DNA of 64,000 nt from Niabella insulamsoli. GTDB taxonomy: Bacteria; Bacteroidota; Bacteroidia; Chitinophagales; Chitinophagaceae. A program made the position numbers and the translations under genes. Under the pieces are notes generated by a model. It ran no database searches. It worked only from the letters and a program-made list of their open reading frames with translations, and had not been told where the DNA came from. Location of the stretch: NCBI RefSeq assembly GCF_039652435.2, contig NZ_CP190246.1:1798001-1862000 (forward strand), in the 5' to 3' direction. Positions 17,827 to 27,242 of this stretch are shown piece after piece. Every line of letters starts with the position of its first letter. Position 1 is the stretch's first letter.

Positions 17827-19665
17827 ATGAAATATCTCCTGAATTCAATAAGTATTTTTATTTTTTCTGTAACAACATTATTTGCACAGGATACCGCGCG
17901 CTATGTGGGTACAACATTATCAAATGTCGATTATCATCACGGGCAGCTGACGCCTGCCGTGGGCGTTCATAATATCCAGGTGTTCCGCGCTAATCGCGAG
18001 CATCCCGAATGGGCAGGCGGCATGAACTGGACTTATAATCATCAGCCTATGCTCTGCTACTGGAACAATACCTTTTACCTGCATTTTTTAAGCAATCCTG
18101 TGGGGGAACATATTGCGCCGGGCGCTACTTATTTATTCACTTCTAAGGATGGCTATCACTGGTCTGATCCGATTGACCTTTTCCCGGTGTACAAAATTCC
18201 GGATGGCTTTAAAAAGCAGGAAGATACCGCAGTCGCCCATAATGCAACAGCCGTCATGCACCAACGCATGGGGTTCTATGTTGCTAAAAATAAAAAATTG
18301 CTCGCATTGGGTTATTATGGAATTGCCTTATATCCCAAAGATGATCCGAATGACGGCAACGGCGTGGGCCGCGTGGTGCGGGAAATAAAAGCCGACGGAA
18401 GCTTTGGCCCCGTTTATTTTATCCGATACAACCATGATTTTAATGAGAAAAACACAAACTATCCTTTTTATAAAAAATCGAAAGATAAAGCTTTTGTTGC
18501 CGCATGCGACGAGTTACTGGCGCAGCCCCTTCAGATGCAGCAATGGGTGGAAGAAGCCGATAGAAACGATCCGCTGATTCCTTTGAAGAAAGAATTAAAA
18601 GCTTTCAGTTATTATCATTTACCCAACGGAAACGTAGTAGGCTTTTGGAAAAATGCTTTGACGAGTTTGTCCGTCAACGGCGGTAAAACCTGGCAATACA
18701 GCCCGCTGCGGGCGCCCGGATTTGTGAATTCGAATGCAAAAATCTGGGGACAAAAAACGAGCGATGGCCGCTATTTGACCGTTTATAATCCCGCAGAATT
18801 CAGGTGGCCTTTGGCCCTTTCTGTCAGCGATGACGGTTTGAACTATAAAAATTTACTGCTGGTAAATGGTGAGATAACGTCGATGCGATATGGCGGAAAC
18901 TACAAATCCTACGGCCCTCAATATGTGCGGGGCATTCAGGAAATGAATGGCAATCCGCCGGGCAAAGCGGCGTGGGTTGCCTACAGCATGAATAAAGAAG
19001 ATATGTGGGTGGCAAAAATACCGGTGCCTGTCAGGAGCCAGGTTGATGGCCAAAATATTGAAGACGATTTTAGTAAGCTTCCCGCTGATGAAGCATTAAA
19101 TAACTGGAATATTTACAGCCCGCTGTGGGCGCCTGTATCTATTGTTAAAAACGGCGGCCGACAGTCGCTGCAATTAAAAGATGCTGACCCCTTTGATTTG
19201 GCCAAAGCAGAGCGCGTGGTGCCGGAGGCTGCAAATCTTAAACTGGCATTTAGTATTACGCCCGGGCAGGCGGATCGCGGCCATTTGGATATAGAAGTGC
19301 AGGATGCCAAAAACACGCCTTGTTTGCGGATTTCATTTGATTCAACCGGAAACATCATTACAAAAGCCGGCTATCGCAACAAAGGGATCGGCCGCTACGA
19401 AGCCGGAAAGCGCTACGAAATTGTGATTGAGCTGAATACGAACACCCGTCTTTACACGATTTCAATTAACGGGAGCGAACCCAATCGCAACATAGTTTTT
19501 GCGCCGATTCACAAAGTGCATCATATCACTTTCAGAACGGGCGGTGTAAGGCGCTTTCCAAATGCTGATACACCGACAGACCAAATGTATGATTTGCCCA
19601 ATGCAGGCGAAAAAGACAAAGAGGCATCCTACTCAATCGAATATTTAAAATACCAGAAACTATAA
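17827..19665 (+). CDS. Secreted beta-propeller protein with C-terminal jelly-roll domain, putative glycosidase
   Basis: 612 residues with a signal peptide (SVTTLFAQ). Residues about 25-400 have sialidase-superfamily-like propeller features: repeated aspartate boxes or close variants (TSKDGYHWSDP, SVNGGKTWQYSP, SVSDDGLNYKNLL) and conserved Trp and His residues. Residues about 405-610 look like a LamG/concanavalin-type module ending VHHITFRTGG. I cannot assign a CAZy family. Some RG-II enzymes of Bacteroides have propeller folds, so a debranching role is plausible, but the sequence alone does not show the reaction. It is 3 bases upstream of the isomerase gene and therefore in the same transcript. 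Confidence 0.55.
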   Translation: MKYLLNSISIFIFSVTTLFAQDTARYVGTTLSNVDYHHGQLTPAVGVHNIQVFRANREHPEWAGGMNWTYNHQPMLCYWNNTFYLHFLSNPVGEHIAPGATYLFTSKDGYHWSDPIDLFPVYKIPDGFKKQEDTAVAHNATAVMHQRMGFYVAKNKKLLALGYYGIALYPKDDPNDGNGVGRVVREIKADGSFGPVYFIRYNHDFNEKNTNYPFYKKSKDKAFVAACDELLAQPLQMQQWVEEADRNDPLIPLKKELKAFSYYHLPNGNVVGFWKNALTSLSVNGGKTWQYSPLRAPGFVNSNAKIWGQKTSDGRYLTVYNPAEFRWPLALSVSDDGLNYKNLLLVNGEITSMRYGGNYKSYGPQYVRGIQEMNGNPPGKAAWVAYSMNKEDMWVAKIPVPVRSQVDGQNIEDDFSKLPADEALNNWNIYSPLWAPVSIVKNGGRQSLQLKDADPFDLAKAERVVPEAANLKLAFSITPGQADRGHLDIEVQDAKNTPCLRISFDSTGNIITKAGYRNKGIGRYEAGKRYEIVIELNTNTRLYTISINGSEPNRNIVFAPIHKVHHITFRTGGVRRFPNADTPTDQMYDLPNAGEKDKEASYSIEYLKYQKL

Positions 19666-19668
19666 AAA

Positions 19669-21075
19669 ATGTCGAAAGCTACTCTCGGAATTATTATCGG
19701 TAACAGGGATTTTTTTCCTGATAAGCTCGTGGCTGAAGCCAGGGTTGAACTAATCGATTTTTTATCCCAACATGATATTACACCAATCATGCTGAACGAT
19801 ACAGATTCGAAATTGGGCGGTGTGGAAACATTTGCCGAAGCACAAAAATGCGCCGCCCTATTCCGCGAACATCGCGACCGTATTGATGGCGTGCTGGTGG
19901 TGCTGCCCAATTTCGGCGATGAAAAAGGCGTGGCAGAAACATTGAAGCTGGCTGAATTAAACGTGCCGGTTTTAATTCAGGCTTACCCGGATGATTTGAA
20001 CAAGCTGGATGTCGTTAACCGAAGGGATGCCTGGTGCGGAAAGATTTCTGTTTGTAATAACCTCTATCAATATGGTATTAAATACACATTGACAAGCCGC
20101 CATGTAAGCCGACTGCAGGATGAAGATTTTAAAAAGGACTTTTTAAATTTTGTCGCAGTTTGCCGCGTTGTAAAAGGTTTGCGTAAAGTGCGGATTGGGG
20201 CTGTAGGTGCGAGGCCGACAGCATTCAATACGGTTCGTTATAGCGAGAAAATCTTGCAGCGCAACGGCATTTCAGTTACTACGGTCGACCTATCGGAAAT
20301 TTTAGGCAACGCCAATAAACTTACCGCTGATGATCAGTCGGTAAAAGATAAGCTCGATAAGATCCACGCGTACACATCTGTCGGCAAAACGCCAAATGAA
20401 AAGCTGGTTCAAATCGCAAAACTCGATGTGGTGCTTGAGGAGTTCATGCAGGCAAACGCGTTAGACTGTACCGCTATTCAGTGCTGGACTTCCCTGCAGC
20501 AAAATTATGGTTGTAATGTTTGCACTAGCATGAGCATGATGAGTGAGAACATGTTGCCCAGCGCATGCGAAGTGGACGTAACCGGAACGCTGAGTATGTA
20601 CGCCATGCAGCTGGCCAGTGGTTCGCCGAGCGCGTTGGTAGATTGGAATAATAACTACGCCGACGACGACACCAAATGTGTTTTGTTTCATTGCGGCAAC
20701 TGGGCGAAATCCTTCCTGCCGGATATAAGCATTAGTACGGCGCCGATTTTGGGAACTACTGTTGGTACAGAAAATACCTATGGCGCGCTCGATGGCCGCA
20801 CGCCGGCGATGCCGCTTACTTATGGGCGCATCACGACCGATGATTGCAGCGGGGTGATCAAAGCCTATGTAGGAGAAGGCGCTTTAACCGACGATGAATT
20901 GAAAACCTTTGGCAACCGGGCCGTAGCGAAGATCAACGATTTACAAGGGTTGATGAAACATATTTGTCGCAATGGCTTTGAGCATCACGTTGTGATGAAC
21001 GCCAGTAAAACAGCCGACATTCTGAAAGAAGCTATGGAGAACTACCTGGGCTGGGAAACCTACGTTCATGCTTAG
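19669..21075 (+). CDS. L-fucose/L-arabinose isomerase-family sugar isomerase
   Basis: 468 residues, cytoplasmic, with no signal peptide. The fold and metal-site residues fit the FucI/AraA superfamily: Glu301 in ACEVDVTGTLSMY, Asp325 in LVDWNNNY and His341 in FHCGNW. The family interconverts an aldose and a ketose with Mn2+. It is followed by a two-subunit transketolase and, further on, a sugar importer and FGGY kinase. Next to the GH140-like enzyme the most economical substrate is D-apiose (giving D-apulose). Alternatives are L-fucose, or D-arabinose that could arise from Kdo. The family call is firm and the substrate is inference. Confidence 0.75.
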   Translation: MSKATLGIIIGNRDFFPDKLVAEARVELIDFLSQHDITPIMLNDTDSKLGGVETFAEAQKCAALFREHRDRIDGVLVVLPNFGDEKGVAETLKLAELNVPVLIQAYPDDLNKLDVVNRRDAWCGKISVCNNLYQYGIKYTLTSRHVSRLQDEDFKKDFLNFVAVCRVVKGLRKVRIGAVGARPTAFNTVRYSEKILQRNGISVTTVDLSEILGNANKLTADDQSVKDKLDKIHAYTSVGKTPNEKLVQIAKLDVVLEEFMQANALDCTAIQCWTSLQQNYGCNVCTSMSMMSENMLPSACEVDVTGTLSMYAMQLASGSPSALVDWNNNYADDDTKCVLFHCGNWAKSFLPDISISTAPILGTTVGTENTYGALDGRTPAMPLTYGRITTDDCSGVIKAYVGEGALTDDELKTFGNRAVAKINDLQGLMKHICRNGFEHHVVMNASKTADILKEAMENYLGWETYVHA

Positions 21076-21098
21076 TTAGCAAAAAGAATTTCTAATAT

Positions 21099-21938
21099 AT
21101 GCAATCGACCGGAATGACAACTAAAGAATTACGACAAAAATCTGTTGAATACAGGAAGAAAATACTGAAGTATATCGTAAAGGCAAAAGCGGGACATACG
21201 GGCGGAAGCCTTTCCTGTACGGACATACTGAATGTTCTTTACAACGAGATCATGAATGTGTCGCCCGCCAATTTCGCTTCGCCCGACCGCGACCGCTACA
21301 TTCAAAGCAAAGGCCACACGGTGGAAGCGCTGTTTGTAGTGCTGGCTGATGCGGGTTTTTTCCCTGAAAAGGATTTGGAAACTTTGTGTCAGTATCAATC
21401 TCATTATATCGGGCATCCTACGCGAAAGGTAAACGGGGTGGAACAAAATACCGGCGCTTTGGGGCATGGGCTTCCGATTGCGGTGGGTACGGCGCTTGCC
21501 GGAAAACTGGATCAAAAAAATTATAAAGTCTATACCCTGATGGGGGATGGTGAAATGCCCGAAGGCAGTAACTGGGAAGCCGCGCTGACTGCGGCGCATT
21601 ATAAGCTGGATAACCTCTGCGCCATCGTAGATAAAAATACCTTGCAAATCACAGCATCAACCGCTGATGTTTGCAATACCGATCCTCTGGATGATAAATG
21701 GAAGAGTTTCGGCTGGGCCGTGAAGGAAGTGGATGGCAATGATGTGGCAGCATTAGCCGAAGTGTTAAAAGGCCTTCCTTTTGAGGCCGGCAAGCCAAGC
21801 GTTTTGATCGCGCATACCACTAAAGGTAAGGGCGTGAGTTATATGGAAAACGTGTTGAAATGGCACCATGGCGTACCCTCAGCTGAAGAGTATGAACAGG
21901 CGATAAAGGAGCTGGACGAATCGCTGTCGGCTATCTGA
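21099..21938 (+). CDS. Transketolase-like enzyme, N-terminal (TPP-binding) subunit
   Basis: 279 residues matching only the N-terminal third of a transketolase. KAKAGHTGGSLSCTDIL and GHPTRKVNGVEQNTGALGHGLPIAVG are family motifs. The thiamine diphosphate site is GDGEMPEGSNWEAAL with Asp150 and Asn172 (GDG-x~23-N). The second half is encoded by the next gene after 35 bases, each with its own start, so this is a natural two-subunit enzyme and not a frameshift. Two-subunit transketolases of this type include AptA/AptB, which act on D-apulose 4-phosphate. The neighbouring GH140-like, isomerase and kinase genes make that reaction the leading hypothesis. A generic pentose transketolase is the alternative. 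Confidence 0.82.
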   Translation: MQSTGMTTKELRQKSVEYRKKILKYIVKAKAGHTGGSLSCTDILNVLYNEIMNVSPANFASPDRDRYIQSKGHTVEALFVVLADAGFFPEKDLETLCQYQSHYIGHPTRKVNGVEQNTGALGHGLPIAVGTALAGKLDQKNYKVYTLMGDGEMPEGSNWEAALTAAHYKLDNLCAIVDKNTLQITASTADVCNTDPLDDKWKSFGWAVKEVDGNDVAALAEVLKGLPFEAGKPSVLIAHTTKGKGVSYMENVLKWHHGVPSAEEYEQAIKELDESLSAI

Positions 21939-21973
21939 GCAACCACTATTGTTAAAGCATTTACATCAACTAT

Positions 21974-22939
21974 ATGGGCGAACAAATAAGCACATTACCT
22001 TATAAGGCCAATCTTGAAGTTTATTCTGAAACCTTGCAGCGCCTTGCTGAAACCGATCGGAATATAATAGCCGTAACGAGCGACAGCCGCGGATCGGGTA
22101 AACTCGTTCCTTTTGGAAAGAAATATCCTGACCAAATTGTTGAAGTGGGCATTGCCGAACAAAATCTTGTGGGCGTAGCGGCAGGGCTTGCTTCCTGCGG
22201 AAAGAAAGTTTTTGCAACCTCGCCTGCCTGTTTTCTTACGGCCCGCGCCTTGGAGCAAATAAAAAATGATGTCGCTTACAGCAATAATCCGGTCAACGTA
22301 ATTGGGATCAGTGCCGGCGTGAGCTATGGGGCTTTGGGAAGTACACATCATAGCCTGCATGACTATGCCGCCTTGCGCGCCATTAACAATATTACAGTAG
22401 TGGCGCCGGCCGATAACTGGGAAACAGCCCGGGCCATTGAGCTGGCGGCTGCCACCGCCGAACCGGTTTATTTGAGATTTGGTAAGAAGCCTATGCCGCT
22501 GCTGAAAGAAGCCGGCGACGAAGTTTTTGAATTTGGCAAAGGAAGAGTGATTGTAGAAGGATCGGATGTGTTGATTATTGGTTGCGGGGAAACAGTCTAT
22601 CCGGCTTTAGAGGCAGCGGGCTTATTAAAAGAAAGAGGGATAGCGGCTACTGTTGTAAGTATGCATACGATTAAACCGCTGGATACTGCATTGCTGGCGC
22701 GACTTGCCGCGGCAACGAAAGCGATTGTGACAGTTGAGGAGCATAGTGTGTATGGAGGCTTGGGAGAAGCCTGTGCCGCTTATTTATTGCAACATGGAAT
22801 TTGCAAGCCTTTTGAAATTATGGGCATTCCGGATGAGTACACGGTAACAGGTTCCCAAAATGAGATTTTTGATCATTATTTTATTAATAAGAAAGGTATC
22901 AGTGATATTGCGGAGCGCTTGCTAAAAAATAAATATTGA
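21974..22939 (+). CDS. Transketolase-like enzyme, C-terminal subunit
   Basis: 321 residues covering the pyrimidine-binding and C-terminal domains of transketolase. Glu62 in VEVGIAEQN is the catalytic Glu that activates thiamine diphosphate. It is followed by SAGVSYGALGSTHHSLHDYAALR and the C-terminal domain (IIGCGETVYPALEAAGLLKERG, VTVEEHSVYGGLGEA). It pairs with the preceding gene. In the known apiose route the AptAB complex transfers a two-carbon unit from apulose 4-phosphate to an aldose phosphate. It lies 25 bases upstream of the substrate-binding protein gene, consistent with one operon. Confidence 0.82.
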   Translation: MGEQISTLPYKANLEVYSETLQRLAETDRNIIAVTSDSRGSGKLVPFGKKYPDQIVEVGIAEQNLVGVAAGLASCGKKVFATSPACFLTARALEQIKNDVAYSNNPVNVIGISAGVSYGALGSTHHSLHDYAALRAINNITVVAPADNWETARAIELAAATAEPVYLRFGKKPMPLLKEAGDEVFEFGKGRVIVEGSDVLIIGCGETVYPALEAAGLLKERGIAATVVSMHTIKPLDTALLARLAAATKAIVTVEEHSVYGGLGEACAAYLLQHGICKPFEIMGIPDEYTVTGSQNEIFDHYFINKKGISDIAERLLKNKY

Positions 22940-22964
22940 TGCCATCGCTTAAAATAATTGAGTT

Positions 22965-23912
22965 ATGAAAGCTAAACGTTACGGTCTTGTTTTCGTATTG
23001 ATTTTGACATTGCTCTTTCCCCGGTGCAGCGACAAGCGCGATCAACCGAAGGAAAGGAAAATGGCCATCGTTATTTCAACATTAAATAATCCCTGGTTTG
23101 TATTCCTGGGAGAGCAGGCTGCAGCCAAAGCGCAGTCCCTGGGATATGAAACCAAACTGTTTGATTCGCAGAATAATGCTGCATTAGAGAGCGATCATTT
23201 CGACAACATTATCGTCGAAGGCTTTAGCGCTATTCTGTTTAATCCAACTGACGCGGAAGGGTCGGTTGCTAATGTCCAGAAGGCAAAAACGGCGGGCATT
23301 CCGGTGTTTTGCATGGACCGCGAGATCAATTCTATCACTGCGGCGACATCTCAAATACTTTCGGACAGCTATTCCGGCGCGGTTTCTATTGGAAAATATT
23401 TTGTGCGGCAGCTCAATAAAAAAGGAGCCTATGTCGAGCTGCTCGGGCTGGTGGGAGATAATAATACCTGGGCGAGATCTAAAGGGTTTCACAGCGTGGT
23501 AGATCATTATGGCGGCCTTAAAATGGTAGCGCAACAAAGCGCTGATTTCGACCGGAACAAAGCCATGGAAGTAATGGAGTCTATTTTGCAGGCACATCCT
23601 GATGTTGACGGCGTGTTCTGTGGCAACGATGCAATGGCAATGGGAGCCTATCAGGCCTTGGTGTCTTTGGGTAAAGCCGATCAGGTAAAAGTGTTCGGAT
23701 TCGATGGCGCGGATGATGTGATCGCTGCTATAAGTGATGGTAAAGTGTACGCCACCGGCATGCAGTTTCCGCTGGTGATGGCACAAACGGCGGCCCGTTT
23801 TGCAGATGAGTATATTAAAGGGAAACGCGATTTTCCGCAGAAAGTGCCCGTGGCTGTGGAGTTGGTTACCAGGCAAAATGTTAACGATTACGTGGCTTAC
23901 GGCAAAAAATAA
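22965..23912 (+). CDS. Sugar ABC transporter substrate-binding lipoprotein (RbsB type)
   Basis: 315 residues with a lipoprotein signal (LLFPRCSDK). It is a periplasmic-binding-protein type I fold of the ribose-binding group: MAIVISTLNNPWFVFLGEQAAAKA, ILFNPTDAEGSVANVQKAKTAGIPVFCMDREI, FCGNDAMAMGAYQAL and VKVFGFDGADDVIAAI. It would deliver a pentose-like sugar to the RbsA- and RbsC-like proteins encoded at 24719 and 26236. Lipid anchoring rather than free periplasmic location is unusual for this family in Gram-negatives, though common in Bacteroidota. D-apiose is the inferred ligand. Confidence 0.83.
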   Translation: MKAKRYGLVFVLILTLLFPRCSDKRDQPKERKMAIVISTLNNPWFVFLGEQAAAKAQSLGYETKLFDSQNNAALESDHFDNIIVEGFSAILFNPTDAEGSVANVQKAKTAGIPVFCMDREINSITAATSQILSDSYSGAVSIGKYFVRQLNKKGAYVELLGLVGDNNTWARSKGFHSVVDHYGGLKMVAQQSADFDRNKAMEVMESILQAHPDVDGVFCGNDAMAMGAYQALVSLGKADQVKVFGFDGADDVIAAISDGKVYATGMQFPLVMAQTAARFADEYIKGKRDFPQKVPVAVELVTRQNVNDYVAYGKK

Positions 23913-23948
23913 TGCTTCTAACGAAAGCGGAGGAAAGGATAGAGGAGT

Positions 23949-23968
23949 GGTGGCGGCCGGCCGCCACC
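23949..23968. repeat. 20-base perfect GC-rich palindrome
   Basis: GGTGGCGGCC followed directly by its reverse complement, 37 bases after the binding-protein stop. There is no T-run after it, so it is not a standard terminator. By position it resembles the palindromes that stabilise binding-protein mRNA in other ABC operons. Its first 12 bases recur exactly at 44333-44344. Confidence 0.6.
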
Positions 23969-24092
23969 TATTCTGAATATTTTAAAAACGCGCATAGGAA
24001 GCGATTATTTAAAATTTCATTTTTGTCACCAGCGAAAGAAATTTTATACCATATAAGTTCCATTCAACCTATAAAAACATAAAAATATACGG

Positions 24093-24719
24093 ATGAAAAA
24101 ATATATCAAATATGGATTGCTGCTCATTGCGATTGCCCTGTTGGGATATAATGCTGTATATATAAAAAAGCTTAGCGAAGTGCGCGCTTCATCGGGCCAG
24201 AAATTTGATGCCGCCACTTATGTTGGAAAAATATGGGACGAGGCATTGCAGCAAAAATTGGATAGTGCGATCGAAATATCGGCGCTTCGGCAGGCGTTGC
24301 AAAGCGATCCCGAAAAGGCCTTTAGTGACTTTACAAAATCTCTAGCTATCGGGAACTATCGATACGCGTTGGTTAAAGGCCTGGCCACAGTCGAGCAGGT
24401 CAACGAAGATGACATTTCCATTGTGATAGAATCGCAGCCCGCTTTCAAAGCTGTTTTCGCTACAGAATTTATTTATGGGAATGCGCTTAGAGACGCCTCC
24501 GGGATTGTAAAATTGGAGGAATTTCCCAATACTGAAGATTTAAATGCTATTTCAGAAGCTTTGAATCAAGCTGTTCGGGAAAAAGTCGTACCTGCCATTA
24601 AGCCTTTGCTGGTGCCGGGAAAACGCGTCGCATTTGTGGGCGCTGTCGAACTAAATAAAGAACATATTCGCTTCGACAACATTGAAATTATTCCTGTCAG
24701 TATAAAATCCGTTTCCTGA
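24093..24719 (+). CDS. DUF2291 family periplasmic protein of a sugar ABC transporter
   Basis: 208 residues with one N-terminal hydrophobic segment (YGLLLIAIALLGYNAVYI) and no lipobox Cys. The rest is periplasmic (FDAATYVGKIWDEALQQKLDSAI, IGNYRYALVKGLATVEQV). Length and sequence pattern fit DUF2291, a family found almost only inside RbsABC-type sugar transporter operons and of unknown function. Its stop codon shares a base with the next start (TGATG at 24717-24721), so translation of the ATPase is probably coupled to it. It may be an accessory assembly or ligand-delivery factor; that is inference. Confidence 0.72.
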   Translation: MKKYIKYGLLLIAIALLGYNAVYIKKLSEVRASSGQKFDAATYVGKIWDEALQQKLDSAIEISALRQALQSDPEKAFSDFTKSLAIGNYRYALVKGLATVEQVNEDDISIVIESQPAFKAVFATEFIYGNALRDASGIVKLEEFPNTEDLNAISEALNQAVREKVVPAIKPLLVPGKRVAFVGAVELNKEHIRFDNIEIIPVSIKSVS

Positions 24720-26224
24720 TGTTGATTGCTAAAAATATCACCAAAAGGTTTGCCGGCGTTACTGCGCTTAATAATGTGAATCTCGAATTATATCCCGGCA
24801 AAGTGAATGCCATTGTGGGAGAAAATGGCGCAGGGAAATCCACCCTGATGAAAATTTTATCAGGCGTTCATACGCAATATGAAGGAGCGATTATTTTCAA
24901 CGGGGAACAGGTCAATTTTAAATCGACAAAAGAAGCAGAAAAAGCCGGCATTGCCATCATTCATCAGGAACTAAACCTCGTGCCGCATTTAAGTATAGCG
25001 GAGAATATTTTTCTGGGAAGAGAATTGACAAACGCAATGGGTATTTTGGATACAGCTGCAATGAATGCTCAAACAAGGGAATTGTTGAAAAAAGTTAACC
25101 TTGGAATGAGTCCTAATACGCCGGTGGCCAAACTCAAAGTGGGACAGCAACAATTGGTAGAAATTGCAAAAGCGCTGCATGCTAATGCAGAAGTTATCAT
25201 CATGGACGAGCCTACTTCAGCTATCACCGATAAGGAAGTGGACAACCTGTTTACTATAATCGATGAGTTGAAGGCACAGGGAAAAATTGTGGTTTATATT
25301 TCTCATAAATTAAAAGAATTATTTTTAAAAGCAGATCATTACACTGTTTTGCGCGACGGAGCCACCATTGCCTCAGGCGAGATGAAACATATTTCGCAAA
25401 ATGATTTGGTAGAAAAAATGGCCGGCCGAAAAATCATTATTGAAAAGAATATCTCGCAGCAGGTGTTTAGCGATCCGTTGCTACAGGTGAAAGGCTTGCG
25501 TCTTAGGAATGCAGAAAACTCCGACAGTTTTTTGGTAAAGGACGCTTCGCTGACGCTTCACAAGGGCGAAATATTAGGCTTATATGGCTTGATGGGCGCG
25601 GGTAGAACAGAATTGATCGAAACCATTTTTGGCCTCCATCCAAAAAGCAGCGACGGAGAAATCTGGATTGATGGATCTGCCCGAAAAATGACCAGCCCGG
25701 CAAGAGCTATCAGCGCGGGGGTCATGCTTGTTCCGGAAGACAGAAAGCTGCAAGGCCTTTGTTTGGGGCTGGGCGTTCGCCCGAATATTACTGTTACTGT
25801 TCTTAAACAATTAGAACAAAATGGCCTTTTTCTCAATGGTAAAAAAGAAAAGACTTTAACGGCCGAATACATCAGGCAATTAAATATTAAAACCGCTTCG
25901 CAGGAAACACTTTCAAAGAATCTGAGCGGGGGTAATCAGCAAAAGATTGTCATTGCAAAATGGCTGGCAAAAAAGCCAAAAGTGCTGCTGCTCGATGAAC
26001 CCACGCGTGGCATCGACGTCGGCGCCAAATCGGAAATCTATAAATTGATTAAAGAGCTGGCGGCAACAGGCGTCGGCGTGATCGTCGTCTCCTCCGAGAT
26101 TCCTGAAATCCTGGCTATAGCCAACAGGGTTTTGGTGATGTGTGAAGGAGAAATAACCGCCGATATGCCCGTGCATCATGCCAACGAAGCCAGGATGTTA
26201 AGTCACGCTATTCATAAAAACTAA
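24719..26224 (+). CDS. Sugar ABC transporter ATPase with two nucleotide-binding domains (RbsA type)
   Basis: 501 residues with two ABC domains. The first has a complete Walker A (GENGAGKSTLMK), signature region KVGQQQLVEIAKAL and Walker B VIIMDEPTSAI. The second has the degenerate Walker A typical of RbsA (GLMGAGRTELIE), signature LSGGNQQKIVIAKWL and Walker B VLLLDEPTRGIDVG. It powers import through the permease encoded 11 bases downstream. The family covers ribose, xylose, galactose and autoinducer-2 importers, and D-apiose importers are known in it. The apiose assignment here rests on context only. Confidence 0.9.
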   Translation: MLIAKNITKRFAGVTALNNVNLELYPGKVNAIVGENGAGKSTLMKILSGVHTQYEGAIIFNGEQVNFKSTKEAEKAGIAIIHQELNLVPHLSIAENIFLGRELTNAMGILDTAAMNAQTRELLKKVNLGMSPNTPVAKLKVGQQQLVEIAKALHANAEVIIMDEPTSAITDKEVDNLFTIIDELKAQGKIVVYISHKLKELFLKADHYTVLRDGATIASGEMKHISQNDLVEKMAGRKIIIEKNISQQVFSDPLLQVKGLRLRNAENSDSFLVKDASLTLHKGEILGLYGLMGAGRTELIETIFGLHPKSSDGEIWIDGSARKMTSPARAISAGVMLVPEDRKLQGLCLGLGVRPNITVTVLKQLEQNGLFLNGKKEKTLTAEYIRQLNIKTASQETLSKNLSGGNQQKIVIAKWLAKKPKVLLLDEPTRGIDVGAKSEIYKLIKELAATGVGVIVVSSEIPEILAIANRVLVMCEGEITADMPVHHANEARMLSHAIHKN

Positions 26225-26235
26225 TTGACCTTACG

Positions 26236-27213
26236 ATGACCGCCATTTCAACAAATTATAAACAACGGATCAAAAGTCTTCAGTCGCTGATCGCACTGGT
26301 ATTGCTTTGCGCTGTATTAAGCATAATGACTGATACATTTTTTACGGCAGATAATGGACTGAATGTGTTGCGGCAAACTGCTGTAAATATTTGCATCGCA
26401 ACAGGCATGACGCTCGTGGTACTGACCGGTGGTATCGATCTTTCAGTCGGTTCTGTACTGGCGCTCTGTGGCGCGGTAGCAGCAGGGCTGCTTAAAAACG
26501 GGATTGCATTGCCTTCCGCAGATACCTATATTGGTTTTACCATTCTCGGCGTTATACTCGCTGCCTTGGTGATCGGTGGTGTTTTAGGCTGGTTGAACGG
26601 ATTTTTTATTACGAAGTTCAAAGTGCCGCCCTTTGTTGCCACCTTAGCTATGCTGACAGTCGCCCGCGGCCTCACGATGCTTTACACCGAGGGGCAGCCG
26701 CTCAGTAATTTGGGCCCCGGTTTTGCGTTTATCGGAGCAGGCTCGTTTTTAGGTATTCCGGTGCCGGTTTGGATAGCGCTTTTGGTGGTGCTGGTGGCGG
26801 TAGTCATTACCAGGCAAACCCGCTTAGGCCGGTATATCTATGCCATCGGCGGCAACGAAACAGCGGCCCGCTTTTCAGGTATCAATATTTCGAAAGTAAA
26901 AATGATTGTGTATGCGCTGGCGGGTATGATGGCTGCTGTCGGCGGCATCATCGTCACATCAAGATTAAATTCAGCGCAGCCCAACGCCGGCGCCAGTTAT
27001 GAACTGGATGCCATTGCCGCGGTTGTGATTGGCGGCACATCGCTCAGCGGTGGCCGGGGCACCGTTTGGGGCACGGTCATGGGAGCTATTATTATCGGCG
27101 TTTTAAATAATGGTTTAGTGTTATTAAACGTATCTCCTTTTTGGCAGCAGGTCGTAAAAGGCGGGGTTATACTGTTGGCAGTAATTATTGATAAACTTGA
27201 TAAGAAGGACTAA
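26236..27213 (+). CDS. Sugar ABC transporter permease (RbsC type)
   Basis: 325 residues with about eight to ten hydrophobic membrane segments. The family motif GMTLVVLTGGIDLSVGSVLALCGAVAAG is near residue 55. Others are FKVPPFVATLAMLTVARGLTML, YAIGGNETAARFSGI and ELDAIAAVVIGGTSLSGGRGTVWGTVMGA. It forms the membrane channel for the binding protein and ATPase upstream. It is followed after 29 bases by the FGGY kinase, so uptake and phosphorylation are co-expressed. Confidence 0.9.
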   Translation: MTAISTNYKQRIKSLQSLIALVLLCAVLSIMTDTFFTADNGLNVLRQTAVNICIATGMTLVVLTGGIDLSVGSVLALCGAVAAGLLKNGIALPSADTYIGFTILGVILAALVIGGVLGWLNGFFITKFKVPPFVATLAMLTVARGLTMLYTEGQPLSNLGPGFAFIGAGSFLGIPVPVWIALLVVLVAVVITRQTRLGRYIYAIGGNETAARFSGINISKVKMIVYALAGMMAAVGGIIVTSRLNSAQPNAGASYELDAIAAVVIGGTSLSGGRGTVWGTVMGAIIIGVLNNGLVLLNVSPFWQQVVKGGVILLAVIIDKLDKKD

Positions 27214-27242
27214 CCATTGCGTTGATTAAAAAAAAGTGATAC

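Noticed and set aside
21099..22939. Transketolase broken by a frameshift
   Set aside because: The halves are separated by 35 bases, each has its own ATG, and the split falls at the natural domain boundary found in two-subunit transketolases.
23184..23876. Leftward coding region of about 230 codons opposite the sugar-binding protein
   Set aside because: Antisense to a gene with clear family motifs; the His- and Arg-rich translation is typical of a shadow frame.
23949..23968. Rho-independent terminator after the binding-protein gene
   Set aside because: The palindrome is strong but no T-run follows, and the downstream genes clearly belong to the same transporter.
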